64,000 nt of DNA from Cloacibacillus porcorum (GTDB lineage: Bacteria; Synergistota; Synergistia; Synergistales; Synergistaceae): contig NZ_CP016757.1 in NCBI RefSeq assembly GCF_001701045.1, positions 3,432,501-3,496,500 of the forward strand. The letters run 5' to 3'. The notes under the pieces were generated by a model. The model did no database searches. It was not told the origin of the DNA and worked only from the letters and a program-made list of their open reading frames with translations. Each line of letters starts with the position of its first letter. Within the stretch, counting starts at the first letter, position 1. Of the stretch, positions 8,262 through 16,739 are shown one piece after another. Both the position numbers and the translations under genes were made by a program.

Positions 8262-8445
8262 TATTGTCTTTCTCAGTAAGGGAAACCGGTGCGGATTTTT
8301 TCCTATGCCGGTGCGGCCCCGCCACTGTGGATCAGACGAAAGCGCAAGGATGTCACTGGAATTAATTTTATTCTGGGAAGGCGCGCAAGTAGGATGAAGA
8401 TAAGCCAGGAAATCTGCTGGAGAAAGGTTTAAGGAAGGGGGTCTG
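8262..8445 (+). promoter_or_regulatory. cobalamin (B12) riboswitch aptamer
   Basis: Conserved cobalamin riboswitch segments occur in the right order: AAGGGAAACCGGTG near 8278, GCGGCCCCGCCACTGT near 8312, GATGAAGATAAGCCAGGA near 8394, and the B12 box AGCCAGGAAATCTGCT at 8403-8418. A hairpin with a T-run follows at 8508-8538. With adenosylcobalamin bound, expression of cbiK and the BtuCDF-like transporter should fall. Confidence 0.95.
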
Positions 8446-8507
8446 TTTGCGCGGGCAAACATCTTCGCAGTAACTTGTTTCAGCTTTTTATCAGCTGACA
8501 GGACACG

Positions 8508-8538
8508 GACTCGGGGGATCGCTTCCGGGTCTTTTTTT
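8508..8538 (+). terminator. expression-platform terminator of the B12 riboswitch
   Basis: The stem GACTCGGGGG / CTTCCGGGTC (several G-U pairs) around an ATCG loop is followed by seven T. It lies between the aptamer and cbiK, which points to transcriptional control. Confidence 0.8.
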
Positions 8539-8594
8539 ATTGGGCCCAGAATTTTTCTGGATTGGCGATGATCGAAAGGATGGAAATATTTCTC

Positions 8595-9485
8595 ATGAAA
8601 TCGTTTGTAATAGCTCTCGTGATGTTAACACTGGTAATGTCAGGCACGGCCTTCGCCGCCGCTCCCAAGGATAAACCCGACAAGAAGGGTATCCTCGTAG
8701 TCGCCTTCGGCACCTCGATGCCGGATGCGAAAAAGGCGATCGACAATCTCGTCGACTCGACGAAGAAAGCCTTCCCCGACACCGAAGTGCGCCTAGCCTA
8801 TACGTCGAACATCATCCGCAGGAAGATAGCGAAGGAACAAAACGTCAACATCCCCACGCCGACCTCGGCGCTCGCGCAGATGAACGACGAAGGCTTCACC
8901 CACGTCTATGTGATGCCGATGCACATCATCCCCGGAGAAGAGTATGACGACATTGCTGGACTCGTGAACGGCGTCGCCTCGGTGAAGGGCAAGTATGAAT
9001 TCAAAGAGCTGAAACTCGGCCGCCCCTATCTTTCATCGGCCGCCGACTGCGATCTGATGGCCGACATTCTCATGAAGCGCTTCGCGAAGGATCTCGCGAA
9101 GAAGGGCACCGTGATCGTCCTCATGGGACACGGCACGCCGCACCACGCCGCGAACGCGATGTACAGCCAGCTCCAGCTTTCGCTCGACAAGAAGGCCCCC
9201 GGCCGCTTTGCTCTCGGCACTGTCGAAGCGGCGCCGATGATCGAAGATGTGATCGCGCGCCTCAAGCGTGACAAGGGCGTGAAGACGCTCGTCATCTCCC
9301 CGCTGATGATCGTCGCGGGCGACCACGCGAACAACGACCTCGCCGATAAGGACGATCCCGAATCATGGTACAGCCAGCTGAAGGCTGCGGGCTACAAGGA
9401 TATCAAGACCTTCCTCGTCGGCCTTGGCGAAGATGCGGACATGGCCCGCGTCTACGTCTCCAAGATCAAGGATATGATGAAATAA
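8595..9485 (+). CDS. cbiK: exported anaerobic cobalt chelatase CbiK (cobaltochelatase)
   Basis: A 296-residue class II chelatase that inserts Co(II) into sirohydrochlorin. A signal peptide is clear (MKSFVIALVMLTLVMSGTAFA, then AAPKDK), so the mature enzyme should be outside the cytoplasm, like the periplasmic CbiK of Desulfovibrio. The chelatase domain starts at KKGILVVAFGTSMPDA. Metal-site histidines appear in MGHGTPHH and VAGDHANND, with a catalytic Glu in GTVEAAPM. I chose the ATG at 8595 because it makes a normal signal peptide; in-frame starts at 8562 (TTG), 8568 and 8580 exist. It is the first gene after the B12 riboswitch, followed at once by an ABC transporter of the BtuCDF type. Confidence 0.9.
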   Translation: MKSFVIALVMLTLVMSGTAFAAAPKDKPDKKGILVVAFGTSMPDAKKAIDNLVDSTKKAFPDTEVRLAYTSNIIRRKIAKEQNVNIPTPTSALAQMNDEGFTHVYVMPMHIIPGEEYDDIAGLVNGVASVKGKYEFKELKLGRPYLSSAADCDLMADILMKRFAKDLAKKGTVIVLMGHGTPHHAANAMYSQLQLSLDKKAPGRFALGTVEAAPMIEDVIARLKRDKGVKTLVISPLMIVAGDHANNDLADKDDPESWYSQLKAAGYKDIKTFLVGLGEDADMARVYVSKIKDMMK

Positions 9486-9488
9486 ACG

Positions 9489-10508
9489 ATGACCGGCGCG
9501 GCGGAGCTCTCTGAGCATAGACGGCAGCTGTATATAAAGCGTCTGCGTCTCGCGGCGCTGCTCTGTCTGCTTTTGCTCGCCGCCGCGCTCTGGCGGCTCG
9601 GCGCTGGCGAGTGGGATATTCCCGCCGCCCGCGTCGCGGCGCTTTTGAATCCGTTTTTAGACGAAGCCTCGCGCACCACTCCCGAGGCTCTCGTGATCCG
9701 CAGCGTCAGGCTGCCGCGCTTTCTCGCCGCCGTGGGAACGGGAGGACTGCTCGCCGTCGCGGGCGCGGTGCTGCAGGGGCTGCTCACAAATCCGCTCGCC
9801 GAGCCCTATACGCTGGGGATAGCGGCGGGCGCGGCCTTTGGCGGCGCTCTCGGCTTCTTTTTCGGCTCGTTCGCGGTAACACCGATGGCCTTTGCCGGCG
9901 CGATGGCCGCTCTCTGGCTCGTCAGCCTCATCGCCGCGCGCAGCGGCGGCGGCGCGGCCTATATAGTTCTCGCCGGCATCATAACCAACGCGATACTCTC
10001 CGCGGGCGTCACCTTTCTTAAGGCGATCGCGGACGACCGCCTCAGCGCCATCGTCCTCTGGCTCATGGGCAGCCTTTCGGGAGCCTCGCCGCTTTCCGCC
10101 CTCTCGGTCTGGGGCGCGGCCCTCATATTATTTATACCCGCCTTTATCTACGCGCGCCAGATAGACGCCGTCTCGCTCTCAGAGGGACAGGGAGCGCTGC
10201 TCGGCATCGATGAGAAAAAGCTGCGCGGCCTGCTGCTCGCGCTTTCGTCGCTCGCCACCGCCGCCGCGGTCAGCTTCTTCGGGATCATCGGCTTCGTCGG
10301 CCTCGTGGTCCCGCACCTCATGCGCACCTTTACGGGGCCGGCGACAAGACCGCTGCTCATATTCAGCTTCCTCGGCGGCGGGCTGCTGCTCGCGCTCGCT
10401 GACGGAGCGGCGCAGAACCTCGGAGAACTCCCCGTGGGCGTCATCACGGCGCTCATCGGCGGCCCCTTCTTCTGCTGGATATTGATGGGCAGGAGGCGCG
10501 GCGCATGA
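9489..10508 (+). CDS. btuC: FecCD/BtuC-type ABC transporter permease
   Basis: A 339-residue polytopic permease of the FecCD/BtuC family for corrinoids, haem or siderophores. Hallmarks are VRLPRFLAAVGTGGLLAVAGAVLQGLLTNPLAEPYTLG (the canonical family motif region), a central LWLMGSLSGAS and the C-terminal GFVGLVVPHLMRTFTGP. It starts three bases after the cbiK stop and overlaps the ATPase gene by four bases. The riboswitch and neighbours favour a corrinoid or cobalt-tetrapyrrole substrate over iron-siderophore, but the substrate is inferred. Confidence 0.9.
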   Translation: MTGAAELSEHRRQLYIKRLRLAALLCLLLLAAALWRLGAGEWDIPAARVAALLNPFLDEASRTTPEALVIRSVRLPRFLAAVGTGGLLAVAGAVLQGLLTNPLAEPYTLGIAAGAAFGGALGFFFGSFAVTPMAFAGAMAALWLVSLIAARSGGGAAYIVLAGIITNAILSAGVTFLKAIADDRLSAIVLWLMGSLSGASPLSALSVWGAALILFIPAFIYARQIDAVSLSEGQGALLGIDEKKLRGLLLALSSLATAAAVSFFGIIGFVGLVVPHLMRTFTGPATRPLLIFSFLGGGLLLALADGAAQNLGELPVGVITALIGGPFFCWILMGRRRGA

Positions 10509-11266
10509 GCGCCTATACCTTCAGCGGACTCTGCGCCGGTTACGGCGCGAAAAAGATAATCGACGGCATCAGCGGCGAGATAGAAAACGGCAGGATAACG
10601 GCGCTCATCGGTCCGAACGGCGGCGGCAAGAGCACGCTGCTGCGCACGCTCGGCGGCCTCGGAAACTACAGCGGCAAGCTCGCGCTCGGCGAGCGTGAAG
10701 TAAAGGATATCCCGCGCCGCGACTTCGGGCGATTGGTGGGCTTTCTGCCGCAGAGCATCGGCGTGAAGGCCGCCTTCTCCGTCTACGAGATAATCTCGCT
10801 CGGACGTCTGCCTTTCCACGGGGCGCTTGAACCGATGAAGCCGGAGGACGACAGGATAATCCTTAAGAGCGCGGAGCTCGCGGAGGTGGACCATCTGCTC
10901 TTTCGCACCGCGACGGAGCTCTCCGGGGGAGAACGGCAGCGCGTGTTGTTCGCGATGATCCTCGCCCAGCAGCCGGAGCTCTTTTTGCTTGACGAACCGA
11001 CCTCGGCGCTCGACCCGAGCCATTCGCGGCGTATATTTTCGCTGCTGCGGCGGCTTGCCTCAGAGGGCAGGAGCGTCGTCGCGGCGGCGCACGACCTGAA
11101 CAGCGCGATCTCCTGCTGCGACGACTTTATCGCGCTCAAAGAGGGAAAGATCATCGCCCGCGGCCCGGTCGGGCTTCTGGACGAAAAAATATTACATGAA
11201 CTGTACGGCATAAGGTTCCGCCGCTACAGATCGGAGGAGGGCGATACGGCATGGCACCCAGAATAG
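10505..11266 (+). CDS. btuD: BtuD-type ABC transporter ATP-binding protein
   Basis: A 253-residue ABC ATPase. Walker A is GPNGGGKST, the Q-loop lies in FLPQS, the signature is LSGGERQRV, Walker B is LFLLDEPTSALDP, and the switch His is in AAHDLNSA. It overlaps the permease gene (ATGA) and the binding-protein gene (16 nt), so it belongs to this FecCD-type importer. Confidence 0.92.
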   Translation: MSAYTFSGLCAGYGAKKIIDGISGEIENGRITALIGPNGGGKSTLLRTLGGLGNYSGKLALGEREVKDIPRRDFGRLVGFLPQSIGVKAAFSVYEIISLGRLPFHGALEPMKPEDDRIILKSAELAEVDHLLFRTATELSGGERQRVLFAMILAQQPELFLLDEPTSALDPSHSRRIFSLLRRLASEGRSVVAAAHDLNSAISCCDDFIALKEGKIIARGPVGLLDEKILHELYGIRFRRYRSEEGDTAWHPE

Positions 11267-12102
11267 TTGTATATGTCCTTATCATATTTTTACTCTCACC
11301 GCTCCGCGCGGAGGCGGCGGCCAAACGTATAGTCTCCCTTTATCCGGGGCACACCGACAACATCGTCGCGCTTGGCGGCGAAAGACAGCTCGTCGCCGTC
11401 TCCAAAAACGACGATGACGACATGCTGCCGAAGCTGCCGCGTTTTTCGGCGAAAAGCGGCGCGGAGGAGATATTGGCGCTGAAACCCGACCTCGTCCTGA
11501 CGCGCGGCCTCGCGGAGCGGCAGAACCCGCAGCTTCGCAGCGTGCTGGAGCGCGCCGGCGTGCGGGTCGTTTCAATAGAGCCGCCGAGATGGGATGAATT
11601 CTCCTCTTATCTGCGGGAGCTCGCCGCGCTCATCGGAAGCGACCCGGCAGCCGCCGAGGCGAAGCTGAAAAATATCCGCGGCACGATCGCCTCCGAGGCG
11701 GCGAAGAAATCAGGCGGCAAAAGCCCCGTCGTTTTCGTGGAGGCTACGGCGAAGGAGCTGCACACCTGCTCGCCTGATTCGTGGGCGGCAAAGCTCGTCG
11801 AACTCGCGGGAGGCAGGAACGCCGCCCCCGACGCGCGGGCGATCCGTAAAGGCAGCGCGATAGCTCCCTACGGCCTCGAGCGGATACTCAAGGCCGCCGC
11901 CGCGGGCAATATAGATATCTACCTGATACAGCAGGGCACGATGAACGCCTCTAACATGAAGACGCTCGTATCGCGCCCCTGGTATCCGGCGATAAAAAAG
12001 ATAAAGACAGCCGTCGTTCCGGAGGGAGAGCTGAGCCGTCCGTCGCTGCTCGGACTTGAGGCCGGAGGGCGAAGGCTGATAAAAATATTCTACGGAGAGT
12101 GA
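11251..12102 (+). CDS. btuF: BtuF-type periplasmic substrate-binding protein
   Basis: A 283-residue class III (helical-backbone) binding protein. It has a signal peptide (VVYVLIIFLLSPLRAEA) and the fold hallmarks KRIVSLYPGHTDNIVALG, EEILALKPDLVLTRG and RPSLLGLEAGGRRL. There is no lipobox cysteine, so it is probably soluble. It completes the importer with the two preceding genes. The substrate is probably a corrinoid or precursor, judged by the B12 riboswitch upstream. Confidence 0.87.
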   Translation: MAPRIVVYVLIIFLLSPLRAEAAAKRIVSLYPGHTDNIVALGGERQLVAVSKNDDDDMLPKLPRFSAKSGAEEILALKPDLVLTRGLAERQNPQLRSVLERAGVRVVSIEPPRWDEFSSYLRELAALIGSDPAAAEAKLKNIRGTIASEAAKKSGGKSPVVFVEATAKELHTCSPDSWAAKLVELAGGRNAAPDARAIRKGSAIAPYGLERILKAAAAGNIDIYLIQQGTMNASNMKTLVSRPWYPAIKKIKTAVVPEGELSRPSLLGLEAGGRRLIKIFYGE

Positions 12103-12800
12103 AGATTTTGAAATTTACAGTTGTCGGCGTAGGCCCCGGAGATCCCGAGCTGGTCACGCTCAAAGCGCTAAGGATCATAAAAGAGGCGGACGTCGTGCTG
12201 ACGCCCTATTCACCGCGCGGTAAGTTCTCCGTCGCCGAGCAGATAGTGCGCGCGAACATTCCGGAGGTCAAAACGACCCCCATCACCTTCCCGATGCTCA
12301 CCGACACTGAGGAGCGCGAGAAGTTTCTCCTTGGCGAACTGGAGCGGATCGGCGGTTCGTGGCGCGGCGCAAAGAGCGTGGTGCTCCCCGTCATAGGCGA
12401 CTCGGCGCTCTACGCGACAGGCTCCTATCTCTTCGACGCCTGGAAGAAGATCGTCCCCGATCTTGAGCTCTCGCTGGTGCCGGGTATCTCCGCGCATCAG
12501 CTCGCGGCCTCGCGCATCGGCTCCTTCCTCGCGATGGGAGAGGACGTCTTTTCTGTAATACCCTGCATCGACGACCGCGAGGGGATCGTGGCGGCGCTGC
12601 GCCGCGCCGATTCCGCGGCGCTCTATAAGCCCTGCATATTGAGGGAGAAACTCGCGGAGGTCGTCGCGGAGGCGGGACCCTGGGGGCGTATGGCGCGCAT
12701 CGACCGCGCGGGACTCGCCGATGAAAAGATTTACGAGGGCGCGGCGGCGCTGGAGCCCGCCGAGGAATATCTCTCGATACTCCTGCTCTGGCGGAGCTAA
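12099..12800 (+). CDS. cbiL: cobalt-factor II C20-methyltransferase CbiL
   Basis: A 233-residue SAM-dependent tetrapyrrole methylase that adds the C-20 methyl to cobalt-factor II. The N terminus KFTVVGVGPGDPELVTLKALR and internal VLPVIGDSALYATGSY, LVPGISAHQLAAS are family motifs. GTG at 12099 overlaps the previous stop (GTGA), with GGAG just upstream. CbiL fits the otherwise missing C20 step; the other methylases in this operon are assigned to different carbons. Confidence 0.9.
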   Translation: MKILKFTVVGVGPGDPELVTLKALRIIKEADVVLTPYSPRGKFSVAEQIVRANIPEVKTTPITFPMLTDTEEREKFLLGELERIGGSWRGAKSVVLPVIGDSALYATGSYLFDAWKKIVPDLELSLVPGISAHQLAASRIGSFLAMGEDVFSVIPCIDDREGIVAALRRADSAALYKPCILREKLAEVVAEAGPWGRMARIDRAGLADEKIYEGAAALEPAEEYLSILLLWRS

Positions 12801-13697
12801 ATGGACTGGCGCGGCCTGGTCGCGGGCGAGCTGCGGCTCACCTTCGACATCCTCTTCGGACTTCTTATCGGCTTTGCGGTCCTGAGAAGCGGCCTCGCCG
12901 ACAGGCTTATGCGGCGGCTCGTGCCGCATCTGCAAAAGGCGGGAATCGGCTCAGAGCTAGGCATGGCGCTGACGCTGAGCCTCGGCTCCGCGAAGGCGGG
13001 GGCGGCCTTCATCGCCTCGGCGCTCGACAGCGGCAAGCTGTCGGAACGCTCGGCAAAATGGGGGACGCTGCTGCTCTCCTTCCCCGCCTATCTGCACCGC
13101 TGGCCATCGACGATGGTGATGGCCACCTCGATGGCGGGTGTGTCGGGAGCGATCTTTGGTTCGATCCTGCTGCTGCGCAGCGCGGCGCGCTTCGTGCTGA
13201 TACTCTTCATCCTCAAGCGCGGCGGCGCGGCGGAAGAGGCGCCGGCGGATACGGCCTCCGGCGGCGCGGCAAAGGATATCCGCTTCAACAAGCGGCTGCT
13301 CAAGACCCTGCCTATCGCCTGGTTCTTCTTCGCGGTCGCCTATATGCTGGTACCGTGGGCCGAGAGCACGATAAAGGAGTGGCTGCTGGCTGGAACGATA
13401 CTGCCGCTCGCGGCGCTCACGGTGGCCGCCGCCTCTATCGCGCACGTCTCGGCGGCGCTCGCGCTCGCGGGCGGCAGCCTCGCGGCGGGCGAGCTGACGA
13501 CAGCGCAGGCGGTCTTCGCGCTGCTGCTCGGGAACAGCTTCGGCATCGTCACACGGCTCTTCCGCGCGAACGCCGGTTATTATTTCGGCCTCTTCAGCAG
13601 GGAGATGGCTAAGCAGCTTTTATTCTGGAACTTTACGACGACCGCGGGATTCGCGGTGCTGTCGATAGCGCTGGCGGCTCTGCCGCTGTTGTTTTGA
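12801..13697 (+). CDS. unknown polytopic membrane protein of the cobalamin operon (nucleoside-recognition/gate-like)
   Basis: A 298-residue integral membrane protein with about eight hydrophobic segments. I do not recognise a characterised orthologue. The pattern (LTLSLGSAKAGAAFIASAL, then LLLSFPAYLHRWPSTM, and a second half with LGNSFGIVTRLFRANAGYYFGLF) resembles nucleoside-recognition/gate-domain proteins, some of which are uncharacterised proteins near cobalamin or metal genes. It starts immediately after cbiL and ends before the only sizeable gap in the operon. A cobalt or corrinoid transport role is plausible from context but not shown. Confidence 0.6.
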   Translation: MDWRGLVAGELRLTFDILFGLLIGFAVLRSGLADRLMRRLVPHLQKAGIGSELGMALTLSLGSAKAGAAFIASALDSGKLSERSAKWGTLLLSFPAYLHRWPSTMVMATSMAGVSGAIFGSILLLRSAARFVLILFILKRGGAAEEAPADTASGGAAKDIRFNKRLLKTLPIAWFFFAVAYMLVPWAESTIKEWLLAGTILPLAALTVAAASIAHVSAALALAGGSLAAGELTTAQAVFALLLGNSFGIVTRLFRANAGYYFGLFSREMAKQLLFWNFTTTAGFAVLSIALAALPLLF

Positions 13698-13835
13698 AGC
13701 CGCTCGCCGGGAGCGGATATTGGCCGGCAGACATCGGTCTCACGACAGACAAAATATACGCGACGGCTGCCGGAGACCGGGTATTTAATAGAGCAGTCTT
13801 TCTTTACAAAAAATTTTAAAGATGAGGTGACCGCT
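13698..13835 (+). promoter_or_regulatory. structured gap inside the cobalamin operon
   Basis: The only gap over 100 bp between btuC and cobO. It holds a hairpin CCGCTC-gccgg-GAGCGG (13700-13716). It also holds two interleaved pairs: CCGGCAG (13724-13730) with CTGCCGG (13767-13773), and CGGTCTC (13735-13741) with GAGACCG (13773-13779). The order 1-2-1'-2' means a pseudoknot or alternative hairpins. No U-tract terminator is evident. Confidence 0.35.
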
Positions 13836-14444
13836 ATGAGACCAGACGAAATAGAACAGGCAAGCATGAGGATCATCGCCTCCGAGATGGGGGCCTGGCT
13901 CGGCGCTCCCGAGGAGCTGCCGGTGGTAAAGCGCGTGATACACACGACGGCGGACTTCGACTTCGCGGAGAATATGCGTTTCTCCAAAGAGGCCGTGAAG
14001 CTCGCGCGCGCGGCGCTGAAAAGCGGCGCTTCCGTCGTCACCGACACCAATATGGCGGCGTCGGGCATCAACAAAGCGGCCTGCGCGCGCTTCGGCGTCG
14101 AGGTCGTCTGCCGCATGGCCGACCCCGCGGTGCGCGAGGCGGCGGAGGCGCGCGGCACTACGCGCGCCGTCGTGAGCATGGAGGAGGCGGCGAAGGCCAC
14201 CCCCAACGCCATTTTCGCGATCGGGAACGCCCCCACCGCGCTGATACGCCTCTGCGAGCTGATCGACGAGGGCAAATGCGCCCCCGCGCTGGTCATCGGT
14301 GTGCCGGTGGGCTTCGTCAACGTCGTCGAATCAAAGGAGCGCCTTCTCGCGACGAAGGTGCCCTATATAACCGCCGTGGGGCGCAAGGGCGGATCGCCGG
14401 TCGCCTCCACGATCGTGAACGCGCTGCTCTATGGCGTCGAATAG
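13836..14444 (+). CDS. cbiC: cobalt-precorrin-8 methylmutase CbiC
   Basis: A 202-residue CbiC/CobH protein that moves the methyl group from C-11 to C-12, giving cobyrinic acid. The catalytic-His segment KRVIHTTADFDFAENM is intact, as are the substrate-binding stretch VTDTNMAASGINK and the C-terminal GVPVGFVNVVESK. ATG at 13836 has GAGG eight bases upstream; a GTG at 13827 overlaps that site and is rejected. It overlaps cbiD by 14 nt. Confidence 0.95.
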   Translation: MRPDEIEQASMRIIASEMGAWLGAPEELPVVKRVIHTTADFDFAENMRFSKEAVKLARAALKSGASVVTDTNMAASGINKAACARFGVEVVCRMADPAVREAAEARGTTRAVVSMEEAAKATPNAIFAIGNAPTALIRLCELIDEGKCAPALVIGVPVGFVNVVESKERLLATKVPYITAVGRKGGSPVASTIVNALLYGVE

Positions 14445-15525
14445 GGAGCTCCGCGAGGGATATTCGACGGGAAGCTGCGCGGCGGCGGCGGCGAAGGCCG
14501 CGGCGCTCCGCGCGCTGGGGTCGCCCTGCCCCGCGAGCGTAGAGATAACGACGCCGGAGGAGAGGATCTTCACGCTGCCGGTCGTCGGATATGAGGACGG
14601 CAGCTGCGGCGTGATAAAGGACGCGGGAGACGACCCGGACTCGACGGACGGCATCATGATAAGGGCCGCCGTGAAACTCTCTCCCGCGCCGGGAGCGGTG
14701 AGTTTCCTCGCCGGCGAGGGGGTGGGTACGGTGACCCTGCCGGGGCTCAAGGTCCCCATCGGCGAACCGGCGATCAATCCCGTGCCGCGCATGATGATCG
14801 AGCGCGCGCTGCGCGAGGTGATCGGCGCGCGCGGCGCGGAAGTCACCATCTCGGCGCCGCAGGGCGCGGAGGTCGCGAAACGCACCTTCAACCCGCGGCT
14901 GGGGATCGTCGGCGGTATCTCGATCCTCGGCACCTCTGGACGCGTGAAGCCGATGAACGAGGCTTCGCTGCTCGAATCGCTGACACTGGAGCTCAACACC
15001 CACGCGGCGGAGGGGCGCGAAGCGGTGGCGGTCGCCTTCGCGGGGACGGGTGAGAACGCGCTGCGCAGGGCCTATGAGATAAACAACCGCGCCGTCGTGC
15101 AGTGCGGGAACTATATCGGCCATCTGCTCGACGAATCGGCCCGCCTCGGACTGAAGCGGCTGCTGATCGGCGGGCACCCGGGGAAGCTGCTCAAGGTCGC
15201 GGCGGGCAGCTTCAACACCCACAACCGCACCGGCGGCGGCGCGAAAGAGGCGCTCTGCGCGCAGGCGGCGATCGCGGGAGCTCCCGCCGCCACCGTGAAG
15301 GCCCTCTACGAGTGTCCCACCACCGAAGAGGCGATGCGCCTCGTGCGCAAAGAGGGCTTGGATTTTTTATGGACGATACTGGCGCGTATCGCCGCGAAAC
15401 GCTGCGAGGAACGCGCCTTTGAAGATATAAAGACAGCCGTCGCCTTCATCGACAACGGCGGAATAATTCTCGGCGCGACTGATGACGCGCCGTCCTTTGC
15501 GGAGGAGATAAGAGATGGGAAATAG
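14431..15525 (+). CDS. cbiD: cobalt-precorrin-5B C1-methyltransferase CbiD
   Basis: A 364-residue CbiD enzyme of the anaerobic pathway, which methylates C-1 using SAM. Family marks are REGYSTGSCAAAAAKAA at the N terminus, DDPDSTDG, TFNPRLGIVGGISILGTSGRVKPM-type core, and a late HNRTGGG (NTHNRTGGGAKEA). The start lies inside cbiC and the stop overlaps cbiE-T. CbiD is a marker of the oxygen-independent pathway. Confidence 0.95.
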   Translation: MASNRELREGYSTGSCAAAAAKAAALRALGSPCPASVEITTPEERIFTLPVVGYEDGSCGVIKDAGDDPDSTDGIMIRAAVKLSPAPGAVSFLAGEGVGTVTLPGLKVPIGEPAINPVPRMMIERALREVIGARGAEVTISAPQGAEVAKRTFNPRLGIVGGISILGTSGRVKPMNEASLLESLTLELNTHAAEGREAVAVAFAGTGENALRRAYEINNRAVVQCGNYIGHLLDESARLGLKRLLIGGHPGKLLKVAAGSFNTHNRTGGGAKEALCAQAAIAGAPAATVKALYECPTTEEAMRLVRKEGLDFLWTILARIAAKRCEERAFEDIKTAVAFIDNGGIILGATDDAPSFAEEIRDGK

Positions 15526-16735
15526 GCTTTATGTTCTGGGAGCCGGACCGGGCGATATAGAAGAGGTGACGCCGACGGTGAGCGCCGCGATCGCCGCCTC
15601 GCGCGCGGTCGCCTGCTCTCCGCGCCATCTGCACATCGCCGCGGGGCATCCGAACGTCATCGAGATGAAGAGCTTCAAGGAGACCTTCGAGCGCCTTCGC
15701 GAGGAGCTTAAGCTCGGCGACGCGGCGGTCGTCGTCTCCGGCGACACAGGGATATTCAGCCTGCTGCCGCTGATAAAGAAAAATTTCCCCGACGACGAGA
15801 TCACCGTCCTCCCCGGCATCAGCTCGCTCCAGAGCCTTTGCGCCAAGGCGGCCGAAACATGGCAGGAGGCCGTGATCCTCTCGGGACACGGACGCGAGAT
15901 CGGCGGCGCGAAGATACTTGACGCCGTGGAGCATAACCGCGCGGCGATCTTCTTCTGCGACGCGCAGAAGAACCCCGCCTGGCTCTGCTCGCTGCTCGCG
16001 GATGCGGGGCTCGGCGCGGTGGAGGCGGTGGTCGGCGAAAGGCTCGGCGCGAAGGACGAACGCGTCAGCCGCGGCGAGGCGCGCGCGCTCGCGAAGGAGA
16101 GCTTCGACGCGCTTTCGATCGTACTGCTGATAAACAAAGACTTCACCGAGCGTCCGCCTCTGCTGCCGGAGGACGCCGATTTTATCCGCGTCGCCGGCGT
16201 GCCGATGACGCACGAGGAGGTACGCGCCGTGATAACGGCGAAGCTGCGCCTGACACCGGAATCCGTAGTCTGGGACCTCGGCGCCGGCACCGGTTCGGTA
16301 TCCGTGGCGGCGGCCCAGCTATGCCGCGAGCTCCACGCGGTGGAGATAAACAATGAGGCGGCGGCGCTGATACGCGCGAACGCGGAAAAGTTCCGCCTCC
16401 ACAATATAAAGGTATACGAGGGCTCGGCGCTTTCGGTGATAGACGCCCTGCCTGACCCTGACGCCGTCTTTGTCGGCGGCAGCGGCCCCGAGCTTCCCAT
16501 GATATTCGAGCGGATCGCGGCGCGCGGCGCGGGAATACGTCTCGTCGTCTCCGCCGTCTCGCTTAAGACAATCGCGCTCTGCACGCAGGAGCTCGCGGGA
16601 GAAAATTTTACCGGATTTGACGCGGCGCAGGTCGCCGTGAGCAGAATAAAGACCGTCGGCAAGACGCAGATATGGCAGGCGCAGAACCCCGTTGTGATTT
16701 TTTCGGCGGTGACCGGCGCCGCGAAGGGAGAATAG
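15515..16735 (+). CDS. cbiET: CbiE-CbiT fusion: cobalt-precorrin-7 C5-methyltransferase / C15-methyltransferase-decarboxylase
   Basis: A 406-residue fusion. Residues 1 to about 200 are a tetrapyrrole methylase (RLYVLGAGPGDIEEVTP, SGDTGIFSLLP, LPGISSLQSL), read as CbiE. Residues about 210-400 are a Rossmann methyltransferase, CbiT (MTHEEVRAVITAKL, VWDLGAGTGSVSVAA, VEINNEAA), which also decarboxylates the C-12 acetate. This is the CobL-type arrangement. GGAGGAGA lies just before ATG 15515. Confidence 0.93.
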   Translation: MGNRLYVLGAGPGDIEEVTPTVSAAIAASRAVACSPRHLHIAAGHPNVIEMKSFKETFERLREELKLGDAAVVVSGDTGIFSLLPLIKKNFPDDEITVLPGISSLQSLCAKAAETWQEAVILSGHGREIGGAKILDAVEHNRAAIFFCDAQKNPAWLCSLLADAGLGAVEAVVGERLGAKDERVSRGEARALAKESFDALSIVLLINKDFTERPPLLPEDADFIRVAGVPMTHEEVRAVITAKLRLTPESVVWDLGAGTGSVSVAAAQLCRELHAVEINNEAAALIRANAEKFRLHNIKVYEGSALSVIDALPDPDAVFVGGSGPELPMIFERIAARGAGIRLVVSAVSLKTIALCTQELAGENFTGFDAAQVAVSRIKTVGKTQIWQAQNPVVIFSAVTGAAKGE

Positions 16736-16739
16736 ATCA

